DNA of 64,000 nucleotides, taken from contig JANQES010000120.1 in NCBI GenBank assembly GCA_028278205.1, positions 1 through 64,000 of the forward strand. Direction: 5' to 3'. The first letter of the stretch is position 1. Each line of letters opens with the position of its first letter. Below are positions 26,621-34,472 of the stretch, in pieces. This stretch comes from Rhodothermales bacterium (lineage in GTDB: Bacteria; Bacteroidota; Rhodothermia; Rhodothermales; Bin80). The position numbers and the translations under genes are program-made. The notes under the pieces are model-generated. The model worked only from the letters and a program-made list of their open reading frames with translations. It ran no database searches and had not been told where the DNA came from.

Positions 26621-27418
26621 ATGATCTGTAAGCAATTTGAGATGATCGGCCTGCCGGAGCGCCAGCCGAAACCCCGCGAAGACGGCGTCACGTTGATGCT
26701 GGACAAAGGCCTCGCTGCGCGCCGCGTCGAGGATGTGCTCGACGTATCGGCTGAGTATATCGATCTGGTGAAGCTGGGCTGGGGCACGGCCGTGATCACG
26801 CCCGATTTGCAACGCAAGCTGGCTATCTATCGCGAAGCCGGCATCCCGGTCTTTCTGGGCGGCACGCTCTTCGAAGCCTTCGTCCTGCGCGGCCAACTCG
26901 ACACCTACCGTCGCCTGCTCTCGTCGATGAAGCTGGCTCACGTGGAAGTCTCGGACGGGTCGCTGGAGATGGCCCATGAGGAGAAGCTGGCCGCCATCCG
27001 GCTGCTGGCCAAAGACTTCACGGTGCTCAGCGAGGTCGGCTCGAAAGATGCGGACAAGATTATGCCGCCGTACAAGTGGGTCAACCTGATCAAGGCCGAG
27101 CTGGAGGCCGGCAGTTGGAAGGTGATCTGCGAAGCGCGCGAGACCGGCACCGCCGGGCTCTTCCGCCCCAACGGCGAGGTGCGCTCCGGCCTGGTCGAAG
27201 AGATCGTCGATCACGTCGGGCAGCATCGCGTCATTTTCGAGGCGCCCAAAAAGCCGCAGCAGGTATGGTTCATCCGGCAGTTGGGCTCCAACGCCAACCT
27301 GGGCAACATCAGCCCCGAAGAGGTCATCCCCCTGGAGACGCTCCGCCTGGGCCTGCGCGCCGACACGCTCTTCGAGTTTTTTGATAGGGAAATAGCCAGT
27401 AGGGCGAATGGCCAGTAG
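26621..27418 (+). CDS. Phosphosulfolactate synthase family protein (ComA-like)
   Basis: This 265-residue TIM-barrel protein matches the ComA family, which adds sulfite to phosphoenolpyruvate to make (2R)-phospho-3-sulfolactate, first described in archaeal coenzyme M synthesis. Motifs include DKGLAARRVEDVL, YIDLVKLGWGT, GIPVFLGGTLFEAF, HVEVSDGSLEM and EVGSKDADKIMPP. In a bacterium without methanogenesis the likely use is sulfolactate or another sulfonate; a link to sulfonolipids known in relatives such as Salinibacter is speculation. The last eleven or so residues (DREIASRANGQ) are encoded by the start of an intergenic repeat, so the C-terminus has been remade by that element. Confidence 0.85.
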   Translation: MICKQFEMIGLPERQPKPREDGVTLMLDKGLAARRVEDVLDVSAEYIDLVKLGWGTAVITPDLQRKLAIYREAGIPVFLGGTLFEAFVLRGQLDTYRRLLSSMKLAHVEVSDGSLEMAHEEKLAAIRLLAKDFTVLSEVGSKDADKIMPPYKWVNLIKAELEAGSWKVICEARETGTAGLFRPNGEVRSGLVEEIVDHVGQHRVIFEAPKKPQQVWFIRQLGSNANLGNISPEEVIPLETLRLGLRADTLFEFFDREIASRANGQ

Positions 27419-27487
27419 GATGTGACGAATGGGGTTCTTGGCCCCCATGCTTTTCCCCACATCCCATTGGCTATTGGCCATTCCCCC
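27385..27487. repeat. Heptad repeat, ATTGGCY family, imperfect inverted repeat
   Basis: Units such as ATTGGCT and ATTGGCC run near 27466-27484, and complementary units (AATAGCC, CGAATGG) run at 27390-27420, inside the end of the preceding gene. The arms are imperfect. Confidence 0.65.
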
Positions 27488-27633
27488 AATCCTTTACTCA
27501 ATCTTTAGGAAACATTAGCCGTCGTTGGCGCTACAAGAGGGCTGTTCACGAAGAATTCGGAGCCTGAGGGCGTCTCCGGCGGGGCCGGCAGATTGCATTT
27601 AGGGGGCTGGATCCTTTATCTTATAAAGCTTTG

Positions 27634-27654
27634 AGCCGCGCCGAGCGGCTTTTT
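27634..27654 (+). terminator. Rho-independent terminator in the rpmB leader
   Basis: AGCCGC (27634-27639) and GCGGCT (27645-27650) pair around GCCGA, followed by a T run to 27654. It lies 62 bases before rpmB. It could end the upstream transcript or act as an attenuator for the ribosomal genes. The rest of the 297-base gap (27419-27715) holds only the heptad element. Confidence 0.6.
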
Positions 27655-27715
27655 CTGTCTCTGTGCCTGGGCCGCGCGCGCAGGCTTCACACCGCTGCTG
27701 AGAACAGACGATACT

Positions 27716-27952
27716 ATGGCTCGCAAAGATCAGTTGACGGGGAAAGGCCCGATGTCGGGCAATCATGTTTCCCACGCCCATAACAAGGCCAAGCGGCGCT
27801 TCGAGGTGAACCTGCAAAAGAAACGGTTCTACCTGCCCGACCAGAAGCGTTGGGTGACGCTCCGCGTGTCGGCCAAGACGCTCAAGACGATCAACAAAAA
27901 GGGGATCGAAGCCGTCCTCAGTGAGGCGCGCAAACAGGGCATCAAAGTCTGA
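27716..27952 (+). CDS. rpmB: 50S ribosomal protein bL28
   Basis: This 78-residue basic protein of the large ribosomal subunit starts MARKDQLTGKGPMSGNHVSH and continues through AHNKAKRRFEVNLQ and RVSAKTLKTINKKG, all typical of bL28. It is followed by rpmG and a DUF4295 gene in the order common to Bacteroidota. A terminator-like hairpin in its leader suggests attenuation or insulation from the upstream gene. Confidence 0.96.
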   Translation: MARKDQLTGKGPMSGNHVSHAHNKAKRRFEVNLQKKRFYLPDQKRWVTLRVSAKTLKTINKKGIEAVLSEARKQGIKV

Positions 27953-28005
27953 CGAAGCCCTCGCGTGCTTCGCACCACGACCACGTAAGACCACAGGGTG
28001 GCGCC

Positions 28006-28179
28006 ATGGCCAAGAAAGGAAAAGACGTTCGTTTAAACATCATCCTCGAATGCACCGAGGCCCCGGGCACGTCTCGGTATTCGACGAAGAAAAATCGCCG
28101 GAATACCCCGGAGCGCCTGGAACTGAGGAAGTACAACCCGGTGCTTCGTAAGCATACCGTCCACAAAGAAATCAAGTAA
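28006..28179 (+). CDS. rpmG: 50S ribosomal protein bL33
   Basis: This 57-residue protein has the L33 signatures LNIILECTEA, SRYSTKKNRRNTPERLELRK and a C-terminal HTVHKEIK. The Cys pair used for zinc in some L33 forms is reduced to one Cys, so this is a zinc-independent type. It lies 53 bases after rpmB and 18 bases before the DUF4295 gene, in one operon. Confidence 0.96.
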   Translation: MAKKGKDVRLNIILECTEAPGTSRYSTKKNRRNTPERLELRKYNPVLRKHTVHKEIK

Positions 28180-28197
28180 CCTCCAGGAGGACGCTCG

Positions 28198-28365
28198 ATG
28201 GCTAAGAAACAAACCTTCGGCGACAAGGTCCGTAAGCGCAGAGAAGAGCGCACGGTGATGGCCAAGATTATCATGGCCGAAAAGAAAGCCAACGGCCAGT
28301 ACCGCTTCCGCGAGAAGATGGTACCGCTCGACGACGTGCAAGCCGAACTCAAAGCCGCCAGCTAA
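28198..28365 (+). CDS. DUF4295 family protein
   Basis: This 55-residue basic protein (MAKKQTFGDKVRKRREERTV, then a C-terminal VPLDDVQAELKAA) matches the small Bacteroidota-specific family found right after rpmG. Its function is unknown; the company suggests a ribosome-associated role. It is one of the few genes here with a clear Shine-Dalgarno sequence (AGGAGG at 28185-28190, 7 bases before ATG). Heptad repeat copy 4 starts directly after the stop codon. Confidence 0.85.
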   Translation: MAKKQTFGDKVRKRREERTVMAKIIMAEKKANGQYRFREKMVPLDDVQAELKAAS

Positions 28366-28366
28366 C

Positions 28367-28420
28367 GATTTTGGATTTTGGATTGTTTTCTTCAGAGCAC
28401 CCAATCCAAAATCCAAAATC
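28367..28420. repeat. Heptad inverted repeat, ATTTTGG family, copy 4
   Basis: The arms 28367-28385 and 28402-28420 are perfectly complementary over 19 bases around a 16-base loop, and one further unit follows. It separates the ribosomal protein operon from the tRNA genes, where it could terminate the former. Confidence 0.88.
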
Positions 28421-28432
28421 CAAAATGGGAAT

Positions 28433-28509
28433 CGGGGCGTAGCTCAGTCCGGTAGAGCACTGCGTTTGGGACGCAGGGGTCGTCGGTTCAAATCCGGCCG
28501 CCCCGACCA
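28433..28509 (+). tRNA. tRNA-Pro(UGG)
   Basis: The cloverleaf folds fully: acceptor CGGGGCG with CGCCCCG, D stem GCTC/GAGC, and anticodon stem CTGCG/CGCAG around loop TTTGGGA (anticodon TGG). The T arm carries TTCAAAT, and A73 is followed by an encoded CCA. Confidence 0.95.
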
Positions 28510-28547
28510 GGCCGCCCGGCTTGCGTCGTCGTTGTTCTTTACATACT

Positions 28548-28875
28548 GCGCCCGTAGCTCAACCGGATAGAGCAGCGGACTTCTACTGCATGTGGGCCGC
28601 CGGGGAGAAATCCTCGGCGTGTAAGTGGTCAAATTCGGGGAAGCCTAAGGAGGCCCTGTCCAAGAGTCCGTGGTCAAATTCCCAGTGATCTTCCTCTACG
28701 GTAATCCCGAGCCAAGTCCCAATGATTTTGGGAAAGGTGTAGAGACTAGACGGCCACCACCTACGTTCCCCGGTTTCATGAGACTGGGGAATAGGGTGAA
28801 GGGATAGTCCAGGGAGTTGGGAAACCAGCACAAACCTGAATCCGCAGGTTGCAGGTTCGAGTCCTGCCGGGCGTG
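28548..28875 (+). tRNA. tRNA-Arg(UCU) interrupted by a group I intron
   Basis: The exons 28548-28584 and 28839-28875 join into a complete tRNA: acceptor GCGCCCG with CGGGCGT (a G-U pair at 1-72), D stem GCTC/GAGC, and anticodon stem GCGGA/TCCGC with loop CTTCTAA (anticodon TCT). The T arm is GCAGG-TTCGAGT-CCTGC. CCA is not encoded. The intron splits the loop after the third anticodon base. No other Arg(UCU) gene is in the window. Confidence 0.93.
28585..28838 (+). ncRNA. Group I self-splicing intron (IC3-like) in tRNA-Arg
   Basis: The 254-base intron has the conserved core of tRNA group I introns. TCAAATTCGGGGAAGCCTAA matches the J3/4-P4 region, AATCCCGAGCCAAG the R element, and AAGGTGTAGAGACTAGACGG the S element. 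P7 forms between GACTA (28744-28748) and TAGTC (28805-28809), with a 10-base-pair P8 hairpin between. It ends in G, as group I introns must. The core is strikingly like the Azoarcus tRNA-Ile intron. No homing endonuclease frame is present. GTGGTCAAATTC occurs twice (28627 and 28669), so part of the core seems duplicated in the P5 extension. Confidence 0.93.
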
Positions 28876-28934
28876 CGCTTGAAATGTTGGAGCAGAAGTT
28901 GTTTTTTATAGTATAAGACCAGACACCCGGACTC

Positions 28935-29005
28935 GGTGACGTGGCCGAGTGGCTAGGCAGAGGCCTGCAAAGCCTCGTACGGCGGTTCGAATCCGCCCGT
29001 CACCT
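28935..29005 (+). tRNA. tRNA-Cys(GCA)
   Basis: The cloverleaf is complete: acceptor GGTGACG/CGTCACC, anticodon stem GAGGC/GCCTC around CTGCAAA (anticodon GCA), T arm GGCGG-TTCGAAT-CCGCC. The discriminator is T, the expected identity base for cysteine tRNA. CCA is not encoded. Confidence 0.93.
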
Positions 29006-29013
29006 CCTTCAAG

Positions 29014-29048
29014 GCCCCGCTTGCACGCTTAGCGCAGGCGGGGCTTTT
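29014..29048 (+). terminator. Rho-independent terminator after the tRNA cluster
   Basis: GCCCCGC (29014-29020) pairs with GCGGGGC (29038-29044), followed by TTTT. It most likely ends the tRNA transcript. Confidence 0.75.
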
Positions 29049-29070
29049 GTGTTTAGAAAAGTATGTAGTT

Positions 29071-30094
29071 ATGATTCACATCGACGGATCCCAAGGCGAG
29101 GGCGGCGGGCAGGTGGTGCGTACCTCGCTGGCGCTCTCGCTGATCACGGGGCAGGCCGTCGAGATCACGCGGATCCGCGCTGGACGCAAGCGGCCCGGCC
29201 TCGGACGGCAACACCTGACGGGGGCGCAGGCCGCCGCGCGGATCGGCGCGGCGCACGCGGAGGGATTGGCGCTGGGCTCGCAGCACATCACCTTCTCGCC
29301 GCAGGCCGTACTGCCGGGCACCTACCACTTCGCCGTCGGGACGGCAGGCAGCGCCTCCCTCGTTCTCCAGACCGTCCTGCCGCCGCTGTTGCTGGCCGAG
29401 GAGCCGTCGACGCTCGTGCTCGAAGGCGGCACGCACAACTCCAAAGCGCCCCCGTTCGACTTTTTACAGAAAGCGTTCTTGCCGCTCGTAGGCCGGATGG
29501 GACCGCGCGTGAGCGTCGAACTGGAACGACGCGGTTTTTATCCACGCGGCGGCGGGCGGTTCATCGCCCACGTCGAGCCGGCGTCTGCACTTGAGCCGTT
29601 CGACCTGTTGGAGCGCGGTACGGTGCGCAAGCGGCACGCTACCGCCCTGGTTGAACCTGCCCCGGCACATCGCCGAGCGCGAGATGGCGGGGCTGGGGGC
29701 GTCTCTGAGCCTGCGAGGGCATGAGATGGCTGTGGAGGTCGAGCGCGGCCACGGCCCCGGCAACGTGGTGATGGTCGAGGTGTAGGGCGAGCACGTGACG
29801 GAGGTCGTCACCGGCTTCGGTGAGCGCGGCGTCCGCGCTGAGGATGTCGCGTGCGGCGTGGCCGATGCGACGCAGCGCTACCTGGCGGCGGGCGTGCCGG
29901 TGGGCGAGCACCTGGCCGATCAGCTCGTCCTGCTCATGGCGTTGGCCGGCAGCGGCACGTTTCGAACCCTCGCGCCGTCGCTACACACCCGCACCAACAT
30001 AGCCGCCATCCAATCCTTTCTGGACGTGGAGATCAGCGCCGCTCAAGAAGAGAGCGACGTCTGGCGCATCGAGGTACGGCGGAAGGACGTGTAG
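29071..30094 (+). pseudogene. rtcA: RNA 3'-terminal phosphate cyclase, frameshifted and interrupted
   Basis: Intact RtcA (about 340 residues) uses ATP to convert RNA 3'-phosphates to 2',3'-cyclic phosphates. The N-terminal half is clear: GSQGEGGGQVVRTSLALSL, RPGLGRQHLTG and EGGTHNSKAPPFDFL. At about 29653, after RKRHATALV, the frame shifts. The conserved sequence resumes in another frame as LPRHIAEREMAG and VEVERGHGPGNVVMVEV. A TAG follows at 29783-29785, and the same frame then continues with VTGFGERGVRAE, DQLVLLMALAGSG and HTRTNIAAIQSFL. One shift and one stop make the gene broken, barring sequencing errors. It ends 3 bases from the convergent dnaB. Confidence 0.88.
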
Positions 30095-30097
30095 CCG

Positions 30098-33000
30098 TTA
30101 GAACGGCGCGTCGCCCATCGACGGCGGTTGCGGGGCCGAGCCGAAGCTCTCGCCGCCGGCGCCGGGCGCGGCGTAGTAGGTCGTCAGGTTTTCGAAGCGG
30201 GCGAACTGATGGACGAAGGCGAGTTGCACACTGCCAATCGGCCCGTTACGCTGCTTGCCGATGATGATCTCGCCGAGGCCTTCGGTGGAGTTGCCGTTTT
30301 CATCGACCGTGATGCCGTAGCGCTCGGCGCGGTAGATAAACGCTACGACGTCGGCGTCCTGCTCGATGGAGTTGTGCGCGATAACATCGTTCGCCACGAA
30401 GTTGTGCGGGCCGGGCACTGTCAAATCAAAGACTTCCTCAACGCCGTCAGGTTCGATAGCTACAATCTTGTCCCAGTAAACCTCACTTTCGGCGAGAGTG
30501 CGGAGGGGTTCTGAAGAAACAGCTTGGGCTACACGAGATGCGCGGTCGCGGCTCACATTCTGCTTGAAGATCGTCATACCGCTATAGGTCATCTCCAACT
30601 CCCGGTGCAAAGCCCGATGCGTAACACCGGCGCGACGCATGGCAGGTTTGACGAGCTTATGCCATACATCACTTGGGATCACGTCTCGATTGGTATTTGC
30701 TGTCTTCTGCGAAATGAAAGTCTCTACATCGCTGAGTGTCCCTGTCTTGTATTGGCCTACTGCGCCGACATAGTTCACAAATAGCTTGATGTCCTCGTTG
30801 CCGCTAACGATGACGTGGAATTGATCGCGGCCTTTTTCTCCCTGTACGACACGCTTCAAGCGGGCGTTGATGCCTAAGCGGAGCAGCAATGATTGAACGT
30901 CGCGACCAAGACGCTCGCTACTTGAGGCGTAATAGATGGCCGGATAGGGACGTTGGCCCCCGCGCATTTTGATGCAGCCGTCGGTAGACCAAAGGTGCCG
31001 GAGGAATCGTGCGATAGCTTGGCTTGATTGCTGAAAGACACGCTCAGGTACGTGCTTTTCGTACGACCGTAGGCCCCAAATGCCCAGCGATTCGAGCCAT
31101 TCACTCACTGCACTCCTGACGCCGTGCGTATGGTGCCTTGTCGATGTGAGATATACCTGATACCACGACCGCTCCGCGTTGATGCGTGGCTCGACTTCAT
31201 CATTGAACACAGCCTTAGCAAGATCAACAACGGTCTGGGCGAGATCGTATTCGCGCGTCGTGTACTGAATCGCATGCCTTGGAAGCGTACAGCCGTCGCC
31301 GATAAGATGGCCGAGCAGGGCCAGTTCGGCATCCGCCATGTCCTTGCTCTGTGGGCTTTCGAGCGTGCGTGGCAACGCCATCCGCTCATCGACTCGCAAT
31401 TCATCCAGGCGTTTCCAGCCGTTGATCGTCAAAAACTTGTGATTGCCGGTAGCGCGGATTTGACGGCCTAGTTGTGTCGTGAGTTTGTAGACGGGCTTGA
31501 TGCCGGTCGAAAACGCCTTACTCACTTCGGCGCGTTCCAGCTTGTAGGTATGTTGATTCAAGGCCCAGACGGCAAAGCCTGAAGTTCCGGCCAGATCGCG
31601 GATGGACACGCGCTTGCCTGAATCGGCCAGCGGAATCAAGGTGTCGCCCGTGAGGCAACCTGACTCGCGAAGGTCTGAAAGCTGCGGGCGTTTGTCGCCG
31701 CCGCGTGTTTCGACGGAGCGGTTGAGCTGCGAGAGCGCGATGACGGGCACGTTGAGTTCCTTCGCCAGCGACTTCAACGACCGCGAGATCTGGGCGATTT
31801 CCTGCTCGCGGTTGCTGTTGCGCCCGCCGCCGGTGCCGTGCATCAACTGGAGGTAATCGACGATGATGATGCCGATGTCGTGCTCGGCTTTGAGGCGGCG
31901 GCACTTGGCGCGCAGTTCGAGGATGCCCAGGCCCGGCGTGTCGTCGATGAAGATGGGTGCGGCGCTGAGGCGTCCGGCGGCGCGCGCGAGGCGGGGCCAG
32001 TCGTCGTCGCTAAGGCGGCCCGTACGCGCGGCCTGCGCATTGACGCGGGCCTCGGAGGTGAGCAGGCGCTGCGCCAGTTGCTGCGCGCTCATCTCCAACG
32101 AAAAGATCGCCACGCCCGCCGGGTGTTCCGGGTGCAACGCTGCGTTGCGCGCACAGGCGAGACAAAGCGCCGTGTTGTGAACGCACACGTCGTTGGCGAC
32201 GAAGTTGTGTGTTTCGGGGATCGTCAGATCATACACCTGCTTCACGCCCACCGCCTCAATCGCCACGATCTCATCCCAGTAAACCTCGCTATCGGCCAGA
32301 TTTAGTAGGTCGCGGTCGTCCACCGCCTCGGCCAACTGCCGCAGGCGGCCTCGCGTCAGCGCGCGTTTGCCGACGTGGATGTTCGAATAGCCCTTGATGC
32401 TGGCGCGCTTCGCCAGCGATTGCCACGATTCATCGCCCTTCGCCGCCCGGATGCGTTCCCAGATTTCGACGGGAATAAGATCTCGATTGGTTTGATAGCG
32501 TTTTGAGGCGATGGCCTCGACGACACGATCCAGCGCGGCTTCTTTGCCGAAGATGCCGATCTCGGCAGCGAATGTTTCGATAGAGCGGGCGTCGGTGACG
32601 TCGAGTTGCCACGCGTCGCGGCGCTGATCCTGGTATTTGACGCGGCGCTTCCTCAGTTTGGCGATGACGCCGAAGCGCAGCAGCAGATGTTGGAGTTGCC
32701 GGGCTAACTTTTCGCTGGCCGTCGCATAGCCGATTTGTGCCTGCCCGCTTTTGAGCACCGTCGCCCAGCCGTCTGTCGCAAAAAGTCGATTCAAAAAGAG
32801 GGCGACGAGCGCGCGGCGCAGCGTGAAGACAACCGGCGGGATCGTCTTGGCGTGAGCGGATTTACCCCAGACGCCCTGCTGCCGGAGCCACAGCGTCAGC
32901 GGGTTCTGGCTGCTCCGGCTGATGGCCGCGTGGCCGTGCGGCGCCAGCGTATCCGGCGCTACGTCGAGCGCGTCGCACAGCCGGTCGAAGTGTGCTCGTC

Positions 33001-34423
33001 GCGGCGCGATATCGCCGCTTTGCCAGAATCGCACGGCGTCGCTCGTCACGCCTACCTCATCGGCGAGGGCAGGTACGGCGACGGCTTGCGTTTCGAGCAC
33101 GGCGTTGAGCGCGCACGCGAAAGCCTGCCGGTGCTCTTCGATGAATGCCGGATCGCCCGAAACGCGCAAGCTCGGCGTCCGTGTGCCGTTCGAGGTCGAG
33201 AGCGAGGTCGAGACGCCGCCGAAAGCCGCTGCGGCCTCCTCGAAGTCCTGCCGGATCGCCGGGTCGCTATTGATGAATTCCGGGCACGACTTCGTCAGGC
33301 ATCCGTCGCCGAGGAGGTAGGCCAGCAGCTTGACGCGATGGCGAGGCATCTCTTGCTCGCCGAACACATCGATCCGGCGCGGCACGGCCACGTGATCCCC
33401 GACGCGGAGGGCCGAGAGCGGCTTCCAGCCGTCAATCGTCAGATACGGATGCGTGAGCGTCGTCTCGATGGTGCGGCCCAGGCGCGTTTCGACACGGAAG
33501 ACCGGCTTCCAGCCGTCATCGACGAAGGCAGAGGGCTGCGTGATGTCGAATTTCCAATCCTCGCGCAGCGTCAGCAGGTCGGCGGTTTTATGTTCGTAGA
33601 TCTGCGCGATGGTGGCGATGCTGCCATCGGCCAGGACGATCTCGGCGTCGTGGCCGAGGCATTTGCCCATCGACGGGCGCGCGGCGATGATGATCAGGTC
33701 GGAGCGTTGCCAGCCGCCGGTGAGGTCGTCGAGGCGGTGGAAGCCGCTGGGCACACCGGTGATGCCGCCCTCGCGCCCGTGGATGGCTTCGAGGTGAGCG
33801 AGGGTCTCTTTGAGCACCTCGTTCATCGACGTGGCGGCCCGGCGCAGTTGCGTCTCCGATATGCGGAAGATGTCGCTCTCAGCCGTATCGAGCAGTTCGA
33901 AAGCGTCGGCGCTGGTGTCGTAGGCCTGCCCCACGAGCAGCGTCATCGTCTCGATCATCTGGCGCAAGAGCGACTTCTCGGCGATGATGCGCGCGTGGTA
34001 TTCGACGTTGGCCGCCGAGGCCACCTGCGTGGTCAGTTCCGTCAAATAATACGCCCCGCCGATGTCGTCGAGGTCGCCGCGTCGTTTGAGTTCTTCGGTG
34101 AGCGTGATCAGATCGACCGGGTTGCCGCGCTCGAAGAGGCTGAGCATGGCCGTGTAGATCTTCTGATGCTTGGCCAGATAGAATGCCTCCGGCGTCAGAA
34201 TCTCGATAGCGCGCGGAATAGCCTCTCGCTCAATGAGCATCGCCCCGAGGACGGACTGCTCGACGTCGGTAGCCTGGGGCGGGATGCGGCCCGTCTGTTC
34301 GTGGATGCTGCGGATCGTCGCGCGACGCCCGCGCCCGCCGCCCATCATCTTTTCGAGCGGATAGCGCTGGCTCTCGTCATCGATGCGCGGGATGCGCGGC
34401 GTCTGGTCGTCGGGTTCAGGCAT
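30098..34423 (-). CDS. dnaB: Replicative DNA helicase DnaB with two inteins
   Basis: The 1441-residue precursor should splice to a 516-residue DnaB. Extein 1 (residues 1-254) has the N-terminal domain (PPQATDVEQSVLGAML) and the start of the RecA-like domain, up to the Walker A ARPSMGK. Extein 2 (751-922) has VAIFSLEMSA, Walker B IIIVDYLQLM and ALSQLNRSVE. Extein 3 (1352-1441) holds SIEQDADVVAFIYR and GKQRNGPIG. Both inteins interrupt highly conserved motifs, so the helicase is inactive until both are removed. DnaB loads at the origin and unwinds DNA at the fork. The start is the ATG before PEPDDQTPR; the tail GGESFGSAPQPPSMGDAPF is flexible. Confidence 0.95.
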   Translation of the reverse strand: MPEPDDQTPRIPRIDDESQRYPLEKMMGGGRGRRATIRSIHEQTGRIPPQATDVEQSVLGAMLIEREAIPRAIEILTPEAFYLAKHQKIYTAMLSLFERGNPVDLITLTEELKRRGDLDDIGGAYYLTELTTQVASAANVEYHARIIAEKSLLRQMIETMTLLVGQAYDTSADAFELLDTAESDIFRISETQLRRAATSMNEVLKETLAHLEAIHGREGGITGVPSGFHRLDDLTGGWQRSDLIIIAARPSMGKCLGHDAEIVLADGSIATIAQIYEHKTADLLTLREDWKFDITQPSAFVDDGWKPVFRVETRLGRTIETTLTHPYLTIDGWKPLSALRVGDHVAVPRRIDVFGEQEMPRHRVKLLAYLLGDGCLTKSCPEFINSDPAIRQDFEEAAAAFGGVSTSLSTSNGTRTPSLRVSGDPAFIEEHRQAFACALNAVLETQAVAVPALADEVGVTSDAVRFWQSGDIAPRRAHFDRLCDALDVAPDTLAPHGHAAISRSSQNPLTLWLRQQGVWGKSAHAKTIPPVVFTLRRALVALFLNRLFATDGWATVLKSGQAQIGYATASEKLARQLQHLLLRFGVIAKLRKRRVKYQDQRRDAWQLDVTDARSIETFAAEIGIFGKEAALDRVVEAIASKRYQTNRDLIPVEIWERIRAAKGDESWQSLAKRASIKGYSNIHVGKRALTRGRLRQLAEAVDDRDLLNLADSEVYWDEIVAIEAVGVKQVYDLTIPETHNFVANDVCVHNTALCLACARNAALHPEHPAGVAIFSLEMSAQQLAQRLLTSEARVNAQAARTGRLSDDDWPRLARAAGRLSAAPIFIDDTPGLGILELRAKCRRLKAEHDIGIIIVDYLQLMHGTGGGRNSNREQEIAQISRSLKSLAKELNVPVIALSQLNRSVETRGGDKRPQLSDLRESGCLTGDTLIPLADSGKRVSIRDLAGTSGFAVWALNQHTYKLERAEVSKAFSTGIKPVYKLTTQLGRQIRATGNHKFLTINGWKRLDELRVDERMALPRTLESPQSKDMADAELALLGHLIGDGCTLPRHAIQYTTREYDLAQTVVDLAKAVFNDEVEPRINAERSWYQVYLTSTRHHTHGVRSAVSEWLESLGIWGLRSYEKHVPERVFQQSSQAIARFLRHLWSTDGCIKMRGGQRPYPAIYYASSSERLGRDVQSLLLRLGINARLKRVVQGEKGRDQFHVIVSGNEDIKLFVNYVGAVGQYKTGTLSDVETFISQKTANTNRDVIPSDVWHKLVKPAMRRAGVTHRALHRELEMTYSGMTIFKQNVSRDRASRVAQAVSSEPLRTLAESEVYWDKIVAIEPDGVEEVFDLTVPGPHNFVANDVIAHNSIEQDADVVAFIYRAERYGITVDENGNSTEGLGEIIIGKQRNGPIGSVQLAFVHQFARFENLTTYYAAPGAGGESFGSAPQPPSMGDAPF
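30371..31657 (-). mobile_element. Intein 2 in DnaB (DLRESG site), 429 residues
   Basis: It starts with CLTGDTLIPLADSG and ends VIAHN before SIEQD. This is the same insertion point as the well-studied Synechocystis and Rhodothermus DnaB inteins. Block F reads VFDLTVPGPHNFVAND. The LAGLIDADG motifs LLGHLIGDG and LRHLWSTDG show a full-size endonuclease domain. A NTNRDVIP and SEVYWDKIVAIE segment is shared with intein 1, so the two inteins are related. Confidence 0.93.
32174..33661 (-). mobile_element. Intein 1 in DnaB (Walker A site), 496 residues
   Basis: It starts with CLGHDAEIVLADGSIA after ...SMGK and ends with VCVHN before T. Block B has TLTHPYL and block F VYDLTIPETHNFVAND. Two LAGLIDADG-type motifs (LLAYLLGDG and LNRLFATDG) indicate a complete homing endonuclease. 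Within the endonuclease region lies an HTH-like segment (ALADEVGVTSDAVRFWQSGD), unusual for an intein. Insertion right after the catalytic Lys is the known dnaB-a site. Confidence 0.93.
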
Positions 34424-34472
34424 TCTTTATTCGAATTCCATATCAATGGTTTACATCCATCCGAAACAAGAA

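Noticed and set aside
29783..29785. In-frame TAG of rtcA as programmed recoding
   Set aside because: A frameshift also lies upstream and no recoding signal is apparent; simple gene decay or sequencing error is more likely.
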